From Anaerolinea sp. (GTDB lineage: Bacteria > Chloroflexota > Anaerolineae > JAAEKA01), in assembly GCA_014879765.1 (NCBI GenBank), contig JACSRL010000370.1, positions 1-7,943 of the forward strand: a stretch of DNA of 7,943 bases, read 5' to 3'. Of this stretch, positions 1-5,032 are shown one piece after another. The position numbers and the translations under genes are program-made. Positions within the stretch are counted from its first letter, which is position 1; the number at the start of each line of letters is the position of its first letter. The notes under the pieces were generated by a model that worked only from the letters and a program-made list of their open reading frames with translations, was not told where the DNA came from and searched no databases.

Positions 1-69
1 GATCTCGATACGGCGGCCTACTCGATCCACGGATCTCGATACGGCGGCCTACTCGATCCACGGATCTCG
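1..69. repeat. 31-bp direct tandem repeat, two full copies plus 7 bases
   Basis: Positions 1-31 and 32-62 are identical, and 63-69 starts a third copy before the sequence diverges. Each unit begins GATCTCGATACGGC and ends CTACTCGATCCACG. The ends can fold back on each other imperfectly (GGATC with GATCC, then GA/TC, TA/TA and GGC/GCC with small bulges). This bulged layout recalls REP-type palindromes with CTCGATACG and CTACTCGA borders that I remember from high-GC actinobacterial genomes; that link is from memory only. The window starts inside the array, so more copies may lie upstream. It sits just after the stop codon of the minus-strand Yip1-type gene. Confidence 0.85.
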
Positions 70-79
70 CCCGCGTGGT

Positions 80-838
80 CTACATGCCCAGCGAGAGCCG
101 GCCCAGCAGCGCCGCAGGCCCCACCCGCAGCAGCAGATAGATGGCCGCGTAGGCCAGGGTCAACCCCCAGGCGCTGCCGCGCGGGCGGGCGGCCTTGAGC
201 AGGACATAGATCAACACCAGATGCCACAGCCAAAACAGGTCGATCTGGCTGGCCAGCAGCCACAGGGGATCGACGGCGTCGGCGATGCGGTCGCCAGAGG
301 CGACGAAATAGCTCAGGCCAGGGTTGACGCGCACCGTGCCCGTGGCCAGGGCCCAGCCGGCGCTCACCAGGTCGCGCAGCGCAAAGGGGAGCCAGGTCCA
401 ACTGATGGCCGCGACCAGGGGCGCATAGGGCGTCGCCTCCCCGCCGATGGCCAGGCCGATGAAAAGGATGCCGGCGCCCAGCAGCCAGCCGATGACCAGG
501 CCGAGGAGGCCGGTGACCAAGGATGAGACCGCCAACACCAATGGACTGGAGAAGGCGGCCATCTGCTGGCGCACCTGTTCCTGTTGCGCGGCCGACATGC
601 CCTGCGCCTGGCTTTCCAGCGACTGCATGGCCACGGCCTGTTGCTGCGCGGCCTGGCGGCTCAGCTCATCCAGGCTGACCAGCAGCAGCAGCGCCGAGGC
701 GGCCAGACACAACAACAGGGGCAACAGCCAACGCCAGCGGGGCCGCGCCAACACCGCGGCCAACGTCGCGCGCGGCCGGTCGACGATGCCGACCAGGAGG
801 TGCAGGCTTGACGGGGAGGCTGTCGCTGAAACGTCCAT
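80..838 (-). CDS. Yip1-domain-type multi-pass membrane protein
   Basis: The 252-residue protein is strongly hydrophobic, with likely membrane segments near residues 37-56, 99-131 (long enough for two passes), 138-166, 192-214 and 224-246. A soluble stretch at 57-96 is rich in Gln and Ala and probably forms a helix or coiled coil outside the membrane. The N-terminal phrase GIVDRPRATLAAVL (17-30) and the conserved-looking WTWLPFALRDL (147-157) and DPLWLLASQIDLFWLW (190-205) fit the bacterial YIP1 family. Its members are integral membrane proteins of unclear function, possibly in membrane organisation or transport. The ATG start is supported by AAGGAG on the minus strand (846-851), 7 bases upstream. 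It is divergent from rex and shares a 204-base control region with it. No catalytic residues are visible. The fold assignment is moderately sure and the function unknown. Confidence 0.72.
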   Translation of the reverse strand: MDVSATASPSSLHLLVGIVDRPRATLAAVLARPRWRWLLPLLLCLAASALLLLVSLDELSRQAAQQQAVAMQSLESQAQGMSAAQQEQVRQQMAAFSSPLVLAVSSLVTGLLGLVIGWLLGAGILFIGLAIGGEATPYAPLVAAISWTWLPFALRDLVSAGWALATGTVRVNPGLSYFVASGDRIADAVDPLWLLASQIDLFWLWHLVLIYVLLKAARPRGSAWGLTLAYAAIYLLLRVGPAALLGRLSLGM

Positions 839-862
839 GGCTCTACTCCTTGACTGCTACGA

Positions 863-890
863 ATAATCCATAGGTCAAATCAATTGTCAA
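863..890 (-). promoter_or_regulatory. Putative sigma-70-type promoter for the Yip1-type gene
   Basis: Read on the minus strand, 890-885 is a perfect -35 hexamer TTGACA. It is followed after 16 bases by GATTAT (868-863), which matches four of six bases of the -10 consensus. Transcription would start near 856 and give a very short leader to the AAGGAG at 851-846. The -10 match is weak, so this is a candidate only. Confidence 0.4.
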
Positions 891-931
891 GTCCTGAGCC
901 GAGACCTACGTCGCGGAAGACACACGGTCTA

Positions 932-949
932 TTGTCAAAAGTTGCACAA
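932..949. promoter_or_regulatory. Putative Rex operator
   Basis: TTGTCAAAAGTTGCACAA fits the Rex operator pattern TTGTGAANNNNTTCACAA at 12 of the 14 defined positions, including both outer TTGT/ACAA arms. It lies 93 bases before the rex start codon and overlaps the candidate rex -35 hexamer. Binding would block RNA polymerase, so autoregulation of rex is the simplest reading. Rex releases DNA when NADH is high relative to NAD+. The site match is seen directly; binding is inferred. Confidence 0.6.
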
Positions 950-970
950 TCATAGCAATCGTGGTATCAT
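942..970 (+). promoter_or_regulatory. Putative rex promoter
   Basis: TATCAT at 965-970 matches five of six -10 bases. It is preceded at an ideal 17-base spacing by TTGCAC (942-947), which keeps the key TTG of the -35 box. The -35 lies inside the right half of the candidate Rex operator. The leader would be about 65 bases long. A half-site TTCACAA at 984-990 lies in the early transcribed region. Confidence 0.45.
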
Positions 971-1042
971 GCGCGTAGGTTACTTCACAAGTCCCGGACA
1001 AGCCGGTGGACTGAACGACTGGCAAAAAGGAGGCAGACAGTT

Positions 1043-1666
1043 ATGGGTGACAGACAGGTTCCGGACATCGTTGTTGGCCGGTTGCCCATCTACCTGAGAG
1101 CGCTTACCTTTCTCAAGGCAGACAACCGCGAGATCACATCGTCGCAAGAACTTGGCGACCGCCTCGGCATCAGCTCGGCGCAGATCCGCAAAGACCTATC
1201 GCATTTCGGTGAGTTTGGCAAGCAGGGCACCGGCTACGAGATTCGCTACCTGGAAAACAATCTCAAGGAAATCCTGCACGTCGATCGCATGTGGGACGTG
1301 GTGTTGGTCGGCGCGGGCGACCTGGGCAATGCCCTGGCCAGCTACAAAGGCTTTGCCGGCCGCGGCTTCCATGTCGCGGCGGCTTTCGATGCCGACCCCG
1401 ACAAGATCGGCCACGAGATGCCCGGTGGGCTGTTGATCGAAGATGTGGCCAATCTGGAAGCGCGTGTGCAGGCGGCTGGCTGGAAAATCGGCATCATCGC
1501 AGTGCCGGCCGACGCGGCCCAAAGCGTGGCCAACACGCTGGTGGGCGCCGGAGTCATCGCGCTGCTCAACTATGCGCCGATCTCACTGATCGCACCCTCC
1601 AGCGTGCGCGTCGAGCAGATCGATCCGGCCGTCCACTTGCAGCATCTGACCTACTATCTGGGTTGA
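1043..1666 (+). CDS. rex: Redox-sensing transcriptional repressor Rex
   Basis: Rex is a homodimeric cytoplasmic repressor that senses the NADH/NAD+ ratio and controls fermentative, respiratory and other redox genes. The 207-residue length is typical. An N-terminal winged helix-turn-helix (about 9-80) holds the recognition segment SSAQIRKDLSHFGEFGKQG (44-62). A Rossmann domain follows with the dinucleotide-binding loop GAGDLG (90-95; the family more often has N at the fourth position), an acidic FDAD (115-118) at the end of the second strand expected to read the NAD ribose, and the hallmark LNYAP (175-179). The C-terminal helix VHLQHLTYYL fits the domain-swapped dimer arm. The ATG start has AAGGAGG (1027-1033) nine bases upstream. 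A Rex-like operator and promoter lie upstream, pointing to autoregulation. The gene is monocistronic as far as can be seen: 360 gene-free bases with strong hairpins follow it. Confidence 0.96.
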   Translation: MGDRQVPDIVVGRLPIYLRALTFLKADNREITSSQELGDRLGISSAQIRKDLSHFGEFGKQGTGYEIRYLENNLKEILHVDRMWDVVLVGAGDLGNALASYKGFAGRGFHVAAAFDADPDKIGHEMPGGLLIEDVANLEARVQAAGWKIGIIAVPADAAQSVANTLVGAGVIALLNYAPISLIAPSSVRVEQIDPAVHLQHLTYYLG

Positions 1667-1717
1667 CGATCTGCGCAGCACAGCCAGGGCTGCCAGCCAG
1701 CCCCCAACGGAACACCC

Positions 1718-1759
1718 GACGAATCAGCCCTGAGATGTACGCCTCAGGGCTGATTCGTC
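1718..1759. terminator. Perfect 17-bp hairpin after rex, possible bidirectional terminator
   Basis: The arms 1718-1734 and 1743-1759 (GACGAATCAGCCCTGAG and its exact complement) are joined by an 8-base loop. The stem is long and uninterrupted, 51 bases past the rex stop. There is no T-run on either side, so it is not a classical intrinsic terminator. It could end transcription in a lineage that tolerates weak U-tracts, stabilise the rex mRNA 3' end, or be a dispersed palindromic repeat. The hairpin is certain; the role is not. Confidence 0.5.
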
Positions 1760-1781
1760 TGCACAGCCGTCGGTTCCATGC

Positions 1782-1824
1782 ACGGAAGAAGTTCAACTTC
1801 TCGGAGAAGTTGAACTTCTTCCGT
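1782..1824. repeat. 20-bp perfect hairpin built of two self-palindromic 15-mers
   Basis: Arms 1782-1801 and 1805-1824 are exact complements around a 3-base CGG spacer. Each arm contains a 15-mer that is itself a palindrome about its central base: AGAAGTTCAACTTCT at 1787-1801 and AGAAGTTGAACTTCT at 1805-1819. The DNA can therefore form one long hairpin or two short ones. This design fits a dispersed palindromic repeat or a paired operator better than a simple terminator. No T-tract follows. Confidence 0.85.
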
Positions 1825-1905
1825 CGCTCCCGCCGGCTCCGTGAACCAGCGGGGGACGGATGCACTAAATTCGGGGCAAATCAGCGCAAAGTATGATGCT
1901 CGTCA

Positions 1906-1934
1906 TGTACCAGACGCCTGGAATGAAGTATAAT
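1906..1934 (+). promoter_or_regulatory. Putative promoter for the CBS-domain gene
   Basis: TATAAT at 1929-1934 is a perfect -10 hexamer in otherwise GC-rich DNA. The -35 candidate at 17-base spacing, TGTACC (1906-1911), matches only three of six bases, so an activator or a relaxed -35 would be needed. Transcription would start near 1941 and give a leader of about 85 bases. Confidence 0.45.
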
Positions 1935-1944
1935 AGGCTCACAG

Positions 1945-1970
1945 ACCGGCGCCCGACACCTGGGCGCGGT
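1945..1970 (+). other. Leader hairpin ahead of the CBS-domain gene
   Basis: GCGCCC (1949-1954) pairs with GGGCGC (1962-1967) across a 7-base loop. ACC (1945-1947) extends the stem with GGT (1968-1970) around one bulged G. It would lie at the 5' end of the predicted transcript, where it could protect the RNA. The ribosome binding site (2014-2018) is far enough away to remain free. Confidence 0.4.
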
Positions 1971-2026
1971 CATACGCCGGAAAGCTGACCGCACCGCGCA
2001 GGCGCGTTGCTTCAAGGATAAGCCCT

Positions 2027-2461
2027 ATGTTTATCGGAAACATCATGACCCCGGAGGTCATCACCACCACCCCCGCCAGCTCCATCGGCGCGGCCATCGA
2101 GCTGATGCGCCAGCACAGCATCCGCCGCCTGCCGGTGCTGGAAGATGAGCGGCTGGTGGGCATCGTCACCGACCGCGACCTGCGCCAGGCAACCAATTCG
2201 CCGCTGGTGCTGCGGGAGCGCTGGTACAGCGAATTCCTGCTGGAGGCGATCAAGGTCAGGTCATGTATGACGCCCGACCCCATCACCGTGACGCCGGCCA
2301 CCCCGGTGGCGCAGGCCGCGCAGCTCCTGCGCCGCCACAAGATCGGCGGCCTGCCGGTGGTGGATGTGGGACAGGCCGATCGCCTGGTCGGCATGGTCAC
2401 CATCACCGACATGTTGGACTGTCTGATTGAGCTGCTGACGCAGGAAGAAGAGAGCGACTGA
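2027..2461 (+). CDS. Small two-CBS-domain protein
   Basis: The 144-residue protein consists almost only of a CBS pair (Bateman module). The first repeat (about 5-55) starts at IMTPEVITTTP and has HSIRRLPV (30-37) and GIVTDRDLR (45-53). The second (about 79-132) starts at CMTPDPITVTP and has HKIGGLPV (104-111) and GMVTITDML (122-130). Such modules bind adenosine nucleotides (AMP, ATP, sometimes NAD-type ligands or SAM) and report energy or metabolite status. The TDRD and TITD segments lie where ribose/phosphate-binding residues are usually found. No catalytic or DNA-binding domain is attached, so it probably acts as a soluble regulator or through a partner not shown here. AAGGA (2014-2018) lies 8 bases before the ATG. 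It has its own promoter-like signal, and a hairpin separates it from the oxidoreductase operon. The family is sure, the ligand and partner are unknown. Confidence 0.9.
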   Translation: MFIGNIMTPEVITTTPASSIGAAIELMRQHSIRRLPVLEDERLVGIVTDRDLRQATNSPLVLRERWYSEFLLEAIKVRSCMTPDPITVTPATPVAQAAQLLRRHKIGGLPVVDVGQADRLVGMVTITDMLDCLIELLTQEEESD

Positions 2462-2464
2462 ACA

Positions 2465-2491
2465 CCTGAGCCGCGGGCTGGCTCGGTCAGG
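2465..2491 (+). terminator. Weak terminator-like hairpin after the CBS-domain gene
   Basis: CCTGA (2465-2469) pairs with TCAGG (2487-2491), and GCC (2470-2472) with GGC (2480-2482) inside it, with a 4-base bulge at 2483-2486. An alternative is a GAGCC/GGCTC stem (2468-2472 with 2480-2484). It begins 3 bases after the stop codon and has no T-tract. Confidence 0.3.
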
Positions 2492-2530
2492 AGACCGGCC
2501 AGAGCGCCAGGCTCATGCAAGCACGTTCGA

Positions 2531-2580
2531 TACAATCGATGCGGCCATGGCGGCCGCAATACCACAATGACTGTGGAGGT
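2531..2580 (+). promoter_or_regulatory. Leader of the oxidoreductase operon: -10-like box and two hairpins
   Basis: TACAAT (2531-2536) resembles a -10 box (five of six) but has no good -35 at 16-18 bases. Directly downstream, GCGGCC (2541-2546) pairs with GGCCGC (2552-2557), with one further T-A pair outside. A second small stem, CCACA (2562-2566) with TGTGG (2572-2576), overlaps the first two bases of the GGAGGT ribosome binding site (2575-2580). This could dampen translation of the first subunit. The structures are small and may be chance in GC-rich DNA. Confidence 0.3.
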
Positions 2581-2585
2581 AAGCA

Positions 2586-2852
2586 ATGGCACGAGGCACT
2601 ATTGTCGTCGACACCAACCGGTGCAAGGGGTGTGAGCTCTGCACCACCGTCTGTCCCCAGCAGGTGCTGGAGATGGCCGATTTCTACAACACGCGCGGCT
2701 ATCGTCCGGCGATCCTGGTTGACCCAGAGGGAAAATGCACCGGCTGCACGCTCTGTGCGGTCATCTGCCCCGATGCTGTGTTGACCGTCTACCGTCTGCC
2801 CGCGGTCGTCAAGGCGCCGCGCGCGCCGGCGGCCATGGCCCTGGCCGCATAA
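2586..2852 (+). CDS. 2x[4Fe-4S] ferredoxin-like delta subunit of 2-oxoacid:ferredoxin oxidoreductase
   Basis: The 88-residue protein carries two complete [4Fe-4S] motifs: C13-C16-C19-C23-P24 and C51-C54-C57-C61-P62. A short insert between them is typical of KorD/VorD subunits. It passes electrons from the thiamine-diphosphate site of the catalytic subunits to free ferredoxin. The last 20 residues are Ala/Pro-rich and lack motifs. The start is fixed by GGAGGT (2575-2580) five bases upstream and by the conserved first strand TIVVDTNRCKGC. The alpha subunit follows after 16 bases, so the two are almost surely co-transcribed. A free-standing ferredoxin is a less likely reading because of the gene order ferredoxin, alpha, beta, gamma. 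Confidence 0.93.
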   Translation: MARGTIVVDTNRCKGCELCTTVCPQQVLEMADFYNTRGYRPAILVDPEGKCTGCTLCAVICPDAVLTVYRLPAVVKAPRAPAAMALAA

Positions 2853-2868
2853 GGGGAGGAGCTTCATC

Positions 2869-4017
2869 ATGGCAAAAGAACTTTGGAAAGGGAACGAGGC
2901 CATCGCCGAGGCCGCGCTGCGCGCCGGCGTGGAGGCCTATTTCGGCTATCCCATCACCCCGCAGACGGAACTGCTGGAATACATGGCGCGGGAGATCCCC
3001 AAATATCCGGGGCGCGTCTTCTTGCAGGCCGAAAGCGAGCTGGCCGCGGTCAACATGGTCTACGGCGCGGCCTGCGGCGGCGTGCGCACCATGAGCTCCT
3101 CCTCCAGCCCCGGCATCAGCCTGATGTCCGAGGGGCTTAGCTACATCGCCGGCACCGAGGTGCCGGCCGTGCTGGTGGACATCATGCGCGGCGGGCCGGG
3201 CCTGGGCAACATCCAGCCCAGCCAGGCCGACTATTTTCAGATGACCAAGTCGCTGGGCCACGGCGACTACCACGCCCTGGTGCTGGCCCCCTCCACCGTG
3301 CAGGAGGCCGTGGATCTGACCTACGAATCGTTCGAGCTGGCCGAGAAATACCGCACCGTGGTGGTGATCCTGGCCGACGGCGCCATCGGCCAGATGATGG
3401 AGCCGGTGGAGCTGCCCCCCTGGCGCGAGACGATGCGCGAGGAACAGCGGCCTGACTGGGCGCTGCGCGGGGCCAAGGATCGCCCCCACCGCATCCTGAC
3501 CTCGTTGAACCTGACGCCGGAAGGGCTGGAGCAGACCAATCTGCGCCTGCAGGCCCGCCTGGCCACGGTGCAGCGCAACGAAGTGCGCTGGGAAGAGGAG
3601 CTGACCGAGGACGCCGAGCTGTTGCTGGTGGCCTTTGGCACCATGGGCCGCATCTGCAAGACGGCGCTGCGCGCCGCGCGGCGCAAGGGGCAGAAGGTTG
3701 GCCTGCTGCGGCCCATCAGCCTCTGGCCCTTCCCGGAACAGCGGCTGCACGAGCTGGCCAGCAAGACACAGCGCATCCTGGTGGTGGAGATGAACGCCGG
3801 CCAGATGCTGCTGGACGTGCAGGCGGCCGTGCAGGGCCGGGCGCCTATCGACTTCTACGGCCGGATGGGCGGCATGGTGCCGCTGCCCGACGAGATCAAC
3901 GAGCAGATCGACCGCCTGATGGCGCTGCCCATCAGCCAGCCTGAGACCAACCAACCGGGCAACGGCTACCACCGCCACGCGGCCGCGGCCGCGGTGGCCA
4001 GCCACACCCGCAGGTGA
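2869..4017 (+). CDS. vorB: 2-oxoacid:ferredoxin oxidoreductase alpha subunit (VorB/KorA type)
   Basis: This subunit supplies the pyrimidine-binding (PP) and C-terminal domains of an enzyme converting a 2-oxoacid, CoA and oxidised ferredoxin to acyl-CoA, CO2 and reduced ferredoxin in the cytoplasm. The PP domain (about 1-190) shows GYPITPQTE (26-34), the acidic QAESELAAV (53-61) and MRGGPGLGNIQPSQADY (106-122). The transketolase C-terminal-like domain (about 245-350) includes LLLVAFGTMGRICKTALRAA and RILVVEMNAGQML. The MRGGPGLGNIQPSQADY style is what I associate with proteins annotated as 3-methyl-2-oxobutanoate dehydrogenase VorB, hence the symbol. 2-oxoglutarate or a broad 2-oxoacid range cannot be excluded. 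AGGAG (2857-2861) lies 7 bases before the ATG. The last 20 or so residues are low-complexity (HRHAAAAAVASHTRR), and their DNA is a GC-rich hairpin (3974-3998). The beta subunit starts 15 bases after the stop. Confidence 0.93.
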   Translation: MAKELWKGNEAIAEAALRAGVEAYFGYPITPQTELLEYMAREIPKYPGRVFLQAESELAAVNMVYGAACGGVRTMSSSSSPGISLMSEGLSYIAGTEVPAVLVDIMRGGPGLGNIQPSQADYFQMTKSLGHGDYHALVLAPSTVQEAVDLTYESFELAEKYRTVVVILADGAIGQMMEPVELPPWRETMREEQRPDWALRGAKDRPHRILTSLNLTPEGLEQTNLRLQARLATVQRNEVRWEEELTEDAELLLVAFGTMGRICKTALRAARRKGQKVGLLRPISLWPFPEQRLHELASKTQRILVVEMNAGQMLLDVQAAVQGRAPIDFYGRMGGMVPLPDEINEQIDRLMALPISQPETNQPGNGYHRHAAAAAVASHTRR

Positions 4018-4032
4018 CGGAGGAGACCCGCA

Positions 4033-4833
4033 ATGGCATCTATTGAATTGGCAGAGTACGACGTTGTCTACAAACGACCTGAGGCGTTGGTCAACACCAC
4101 CACCCATTACTGCCCCGGCTGCACCCACGGCCTGATCCACCGGCTGATCGCCGAGGTGATCGACGAGCTGGGGATCGGCGAGCGCAGCATCCTGGTGGCG
4201 CCGGTGGGCTGCGCGGTCTTCGCCTACAACTATTTCAGCGTTGACGGCTGCGAGGCCCCGCACGGCCGCGCACCGGCCATGGCCACCGGCCTGAAGCGCA
4301 GCCAGCCGGACAAGATCGTCTTCACCTACCAGGGAGACGGCGACCTGGCTGCCATCGGCACCAACGAGATCATCCACGCGGCCGGCCGCGGCGAGAATCT
4401 GACGGTGGTCTTCGTCAACAACGCCACCTATGGCATGACCGGCGGCCAGATGGCGCCCACGACCCTGGCCGGCCAGGTGACCACCTCCAGCCCCTACGGC
4501 CGCGATGTGGATCTGGTGGGCGTGCCCATGCGGGTGTCAGAGCTGATCAGCACCATCCCCGGCGCGGTCTACGTGGTGCGGCGCTCGGTACACAATGTGG
4601 CCAACATCAACAAGACCAAGGCCGCGATCAAGACCGCCTTTCAGGTGCAGATGCAGGGACTGGGGCTGAGCCTGGTCGAGGTGCTCTCCACCTGCCCCAC
4701 CAACTGGCACATGCCCCCGGCCAAGGCGCTGCAATGGATCGAAGACGCGATGATCCCGGTCTTCCCTCTGGGCGACTACCGCATCGCTGACGCGGTGGTT
4801 CCGCTGACCAAACGGACGCGCGGCGGCCAGTGA
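4033..4833 (+). CDS. 2-oxoacid:ferredoxin oxidoreductase beta subunit (thiamine diphosphate-binding)
   Basis: The 266-residue protein carries the thiamine diphosphate/Mg2+ site. The motif begins at GDGDLAAIGTNE (101-112) and ends at the metal-binding VNNATYGMTGGQ (128-139). The N-terminal CPGCTHG (27-33) and the GCAVFAYNYFSVD stretch (59-71) with further cysteines (C60, C73) match beta subunits that hold or neighbour a [4Fe-4S] cluster, as in KorB-type enzymes. HGRAPAMATGLK (77-88) is a family signature. Start: GGAGGAG (4019-4025), 7 bases before ATG. It is translated with the alpha subunit from the same message. A heptamer repeat begins close to its stop codon, and the gamma gene follows only after 199 bases of repetitive DNA, which may weaken coupling to gamma. 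Called korB or vorA in other genomes; the naming is inconsistent, so no symbol is given. Confidence 0.94.
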   Translation: MASIELAEYDVVYKRPEALVNTTTHYCPGCTHGLIHRLIAEVIDELGIGERSILVAPVGCAVFAYNYFSVDGCEAPHGRAPAMATGLKRSQPDKIVFTYQGDGDLAAIGTNEIIHAAGRGENLTVVFVNNATYGMTGGQMAPTTLAGQVTTSSPYGRDVDLVGVPMRVSELISTIPGAVYVVRRSVHNVANINKTKAAIKTAFQVQMQGLGLSLVEVLSTCPTNWHMPPAKALQWIEDAMIPVFPLGDYRIADAVVPLTKRTRGGQ

Positions 4834-4841
4834 GTGGTGAA

Positions 4842-4888
4842 TGATGCGTGATGCGTGAAACGTGAAACGTGAAACGTGAAACGTGATT
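4842..4888. repeat. Heptamer tandem repeat, consensus TGAWRCG, six units
   Basis: Units run TGATGCG (4842, 4849) and then TGAAACG four times (4856, 4863, 4870, 4877), with a partial unit TGATT at 4884. The looser TGAGTGG TGAA just before (4831-4841) begins with the stop codon of the beta-subunit gene, so the stop seems to belong to the repeat. The period of 7 is exact. It recalls the short tandemly repeated repetitive (STRR) heptamers known from cyanobacteria. Confidence 0.9.
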
Positions 4889-4912
4889 AACAGTGACCAG
4901 TAGTCTGACGCC

Positions 4913-5000
4913 TGTCACCTTGTCACCTTGTCACCTTGTCACCCTGTCACCCTGTCACCTTGTCACCCTGTCACCTTGTCACCCTGTCATCCCGTCATCT
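4913..5000. repeat. Octamer tandem repeat, consensus TGTCACCY, eleven units
   Basis: Nine exact TGTCACCT or TGTCACCC units run from 4913 to 4984, followed by two decayed units (TGTCATCC, CGTCATCT). The last base of the exact units reads T,T,T,C,C,T,C,T,C. The array sits between the beta and gamma subunit genes. If read through in the gamma frame it would encode a period-8 peptide (SPCHPVTL), but a good start with ribosome binding site lies after it. Clean repeats of this kind change length by slippage. Confidence 0.92.
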
Positions 5001-5032
5001 CCCACCTGACACGTGATACTCAGGAGCACCTC

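Larger units (their letters stand above)
1667..2026. other. 360-base gene-free region between rex and the CBS gene
   Basis: This stretch has no credible gene. It holds a small hairpin just after rex (GGGCTG 1687-1692 with CAGCCC 1698-1703), two long perfect hairpins (1718-1759 and 1782-1824), a possible further stem that competes with the second one (CCGTC 1821-1825 and CCCGC 1829-1833 with GCGGG 1849-1853 and GACGG 1855-1859), a candidate promoter (-10 at 1929-1934) and a leader hairpin (1945-1970) ahead of the CBS gene. A frame open through it is only the out-of-frame shadow of rex running on, with no codon or motif support. Confidence 0.7.

Noticed and set aside
2462..2585. Rex operator before the oxidoreductase operon
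   Set aside because: CCACAATGACTGTGG (2562-2576) is a palindrome but with the arms inverted relative to the Rex pattern; no TTGTGA...TCACAA site is present.
2809..4377. Open frame of 522 codons on the minus strand opposite the alpha and beta subunits
   Set aside because: It is the complement shadow of GC-rich genes: composition is His/Gln/Gly/Ala-heavy, no motifs, and the opposite strand carries two clear enzyme subunits with ribosome binding sites.
4842..5000. Possible CRISPR array
   Set aside because: Units of 7 and 8 bases are directly adjacent with no spacers, and no cas gene is present.
4928..5032. 35-residue N-terminal extension of the gamma subunit with period-8 peptide
   Set aside because: It is translated octamer repeat. 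The conserved family start and a ribosome binding site lie at 5022-5035.
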